Shown in pieces: positions 30,654 to 31,892 of a DNA stretch of 31,892 nt; the first letter of the stretch is position 1; every line of letters starts with the position of its first letter. Below the pieces are notes generated by a model that did no database searches, was not told where the DNA came from, and worked only from the letters and a program-made list of their open reading frames with translations. The DNA lies in NCBI GenBank assembly GCA_947456915.1, contig CANGUQ010000001.1, positions 1 to 31,892 of the forward strand, given 5' to 3'. The translations under genes and the position numbers were made by a program. The DNA is from Betaproteobacteria bacterium (GTDB taxonomy: Bacteria > Pseudomonadota > Gammaproteobacteria > Burkholderiales > CAIKXV01).

Positions 30654-31892
30654 CGTGGTCGGCGTCCGGCAGCAGCTCGAGCGCCTGCGCGCCCGAGGGC
30701 GCGGCCTCCTCGGCGTGCTGCGTGCAGGATACCCGACGCGCGCCCGGACAGTCTGCGTCGATCCACGCCGCGACTTCGGCATTCTCCGGCGCGAACACCG
30801 AACAGGTGCAGTAGAGCAGCCGACCGCCGGCGGCCAGCAGCGGCCAGAGCGCGGCAACGAGCCGGCGCTGCTGTTGCGCAAAGCGCTGCAGGTCGGCTTC
30901 GCGGCGCAGCCACTTGATGTCCGGATGGCGGCGCACGACGCCCGAACCGGAGCACGGCGCGTCGATCAGGATGCGGTCGAACGCCCGCCCGTCCCACCAG
31001 GCTGGCACGTGCGCCGCGTCGACCGCATGCAGCCGCGGTGCCGCCACGCCCGGGCGCGCAACGCTCAGGCCGAGCCGGTCCAGATTGGACTGCACCCGCT
31101 GCAGTCGCTGCGCATCGGAATCGAGCGCCACCAGTTCGACGTCGGCCAGTTCGAGCAGATGCGCCGCCTTGCCACCGGGTGCGGCACACGCGTCGAGCAC
31201 GCGCATGCCGGGCCGGGCGGCAAGCAGCGGTGCCGCCAGTTGCGCCCCGGCGTCCTGCACACTGCACGATCCGGCCGCGAACCCGGGCAACTGATCGACC
31301 GGCAGCGCCTGCTCGATGCGCACGCAATGGGCCAGCGCCTGGGGCACGATCGACTGCACGGCCGAGGCTGCGGGAGAGCCCGGCGCGAGCACGGGCATCG
31401 CCCGCGCGGCGATGCCACGCTGCGCGCAGTCGGCAAGCAGATCGGCGACTTCACCGCGCCGCCGATTGACCCGCAGCGTGAGCGGCGGGTGCCCATTGCC
31501 CTGGGCGAGAATCTGCGCCCACGCGGCGGGTTGCTCGCGGCGCAGCCGCTCGATCCACCACTGCGGGTGAGAAAAACGCCCGGTGTCGGTCTGCCGGGCC
31601 ACCCGATCGAGTTCGCCCTGCTGGCGCAGCGCGTTGCGCAACACGGCGTTGGTCAGCCCGCGCGCGCGTGGCTGCCCGAGCGCGGCGCAGGCATCGACCG
31701 CCGCATCGACCACCGCGTACGGCGCGGCGCGCGTATGCCGCAGCTGGTACAGCGCCACCCACAGCAGCGCCTGCAGCGACGCATCGGTCAACGCTCGGGC
31801 AAGCAGCGCATCGGCGACCACACGCAATTCGCCGAGAAACCGCAGGGTGCCGTAGCACAGGTCCTGCAGTTGTCCGCGCTCCGCCGGGCCGA
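30619..31892 (-). CDS. rsmB: 16S rRNA (cytosine-967-C5)-methyltransferase RsmB, start outside window
   Basis: The frame is open to the right edge, so the N-terminus is missing; 423 or so residues are visible. The protein methylates C967 of 16S rRNA in the cytoplasm using S-adenosylmethionine. The N-terminal part is the NusB-like RNA-binding domain (LCYGTLRFLGELR and LTNAVLRNALR). The catalytic domain contains the SAM-binding LDACAAPGGKAAHLLEL, motif IV DAPCSGSGVVRRHPD with one catalytic Cys, and motif VI YCTCSVFAPEN with the other. The C-terminus GFYYALFTKE is typical. It is the first visible gene of the rsmB-DUF4390-ntrY-ntrX run. Confidence 0.95.
   Translation of the reverse strand, partial: GPAERGQLQDLCYGTLRFLGELRVVADALLARALTDASLQALLWVALYQLRHTRAAPYAVVDAAVDACAALGQPRARGLTNAVLRNALRQQGELDRVARQTDTGRFSHPQWWIERLRREQPAAWAQILAQGNGHPPLTLRVNRRRGEVADLLADCAQRGIAARAMPVLAPGSPAASAVQSIVPQALAHCVRIEQALPVDQLPGFAAGSCSVQDAGAQLAAPLLAARPGMRVLDACAAPGGKAAHLLELADVELVALDSDAQRLQRVQSNLDRLGLSVARPGVAAPRLHAVDAAHVPAWWDGRAFDRILIDAPCSGSGVVRRHPDIKWLRREADLQRFAQQQRRLVAALWPLLAAGGRLLYCTCSVFAPENAEVAAWIDADCPGARRVSCTQHAEEAAPSGAQALELLPDADHDGFYYALFTKE

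Noticed and set aside
1..31892. CRISPR array, tRNA, rRNA, insertion sequence, phage or plasmid origin
   Set aside because: No regularly spaced repeats, no tRNA or rRNA-like sequence, and no transposase, integrase or replication protein were recognised on either strand.

Overview
The window is very GC-rich, gene-dense DNA from a betaproteobacterium, most likely Burkholderiales. The main reasons are six Bug/TctC-type periplasmic binding proteins, a gene family greatly expanded in that order, and the chromosomal order rsmB - DUF4390 - ntrY - ntrX and tkt - gap - pgk - pyk - aldolase. No rRNA, tRNA, insertion sequence, integrase or CRISPR array is visible, and no gene-free stretch exceeds 300 bases (the longest are about 278 bases between gap and tkt and 263 bases upstream of the lipoprotein gene).

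Bases 1-15,239 are accessory, catabolic-looking DNA. A 5'-truncated Bug protein (+) converges on a minus-strand operon of two paralogous cupins followed by a Bug protein. Next come a plus-strand lipoprotein with an SMP-30/NHL-like beta-propeller, a minus-strand slyX, and a minus-strand CysB-like LysR regulator. Divergent from the regulator is an eight-gene plus-strand series: bicupin, thiamine-diphosphate (ThDP) enzyme, two SMP-30/gluconolactonase-like proteins, two Bug proteins, an ACMSD-like amidohydrolase and a third Bug protein. This looks like an uncharacterised pathway for an organic acid or lactone: capture in the periplasm, ThDP-dependent C-C cleavage or ligation, lactone hydrolysis and metal-dependent hydrolysis or decarboxylation. 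The substrate cannot be read from the sequence. No TctA/TctB membrane subunits are present.

Bases 15,413-31,892 are all on the minus strand. In order of transcription: rsmB (start outside the window), a DUF4390 protein, the NtrY/NtrX two-component pair, transketolase, GAPDH, phosphoglycerate kinase, pyruvate kinase, a class I fructose-bisphosphate aldolase, a small conserved protein, and then a second ThDP enzyme - Bug - cupin cassette whose genes overlap or nearly touch. The central-carbon genes are housekeeping, and the cassette sits directly downstream of them. Several gene junctions in this half carry strong inverted repeats.

Points deserving a second look are: the repeated cupin/Bug/ThDP-enzyme module; a three-residue deletion shared by two Bug proteins in the ligand loop; an SMP-30 paralogue that appears to have lost its metal site; an NtrX whose AAA+ domain lacks the Walker and GAFTGA motifs; and a class I aldolase in the glycolytic string.
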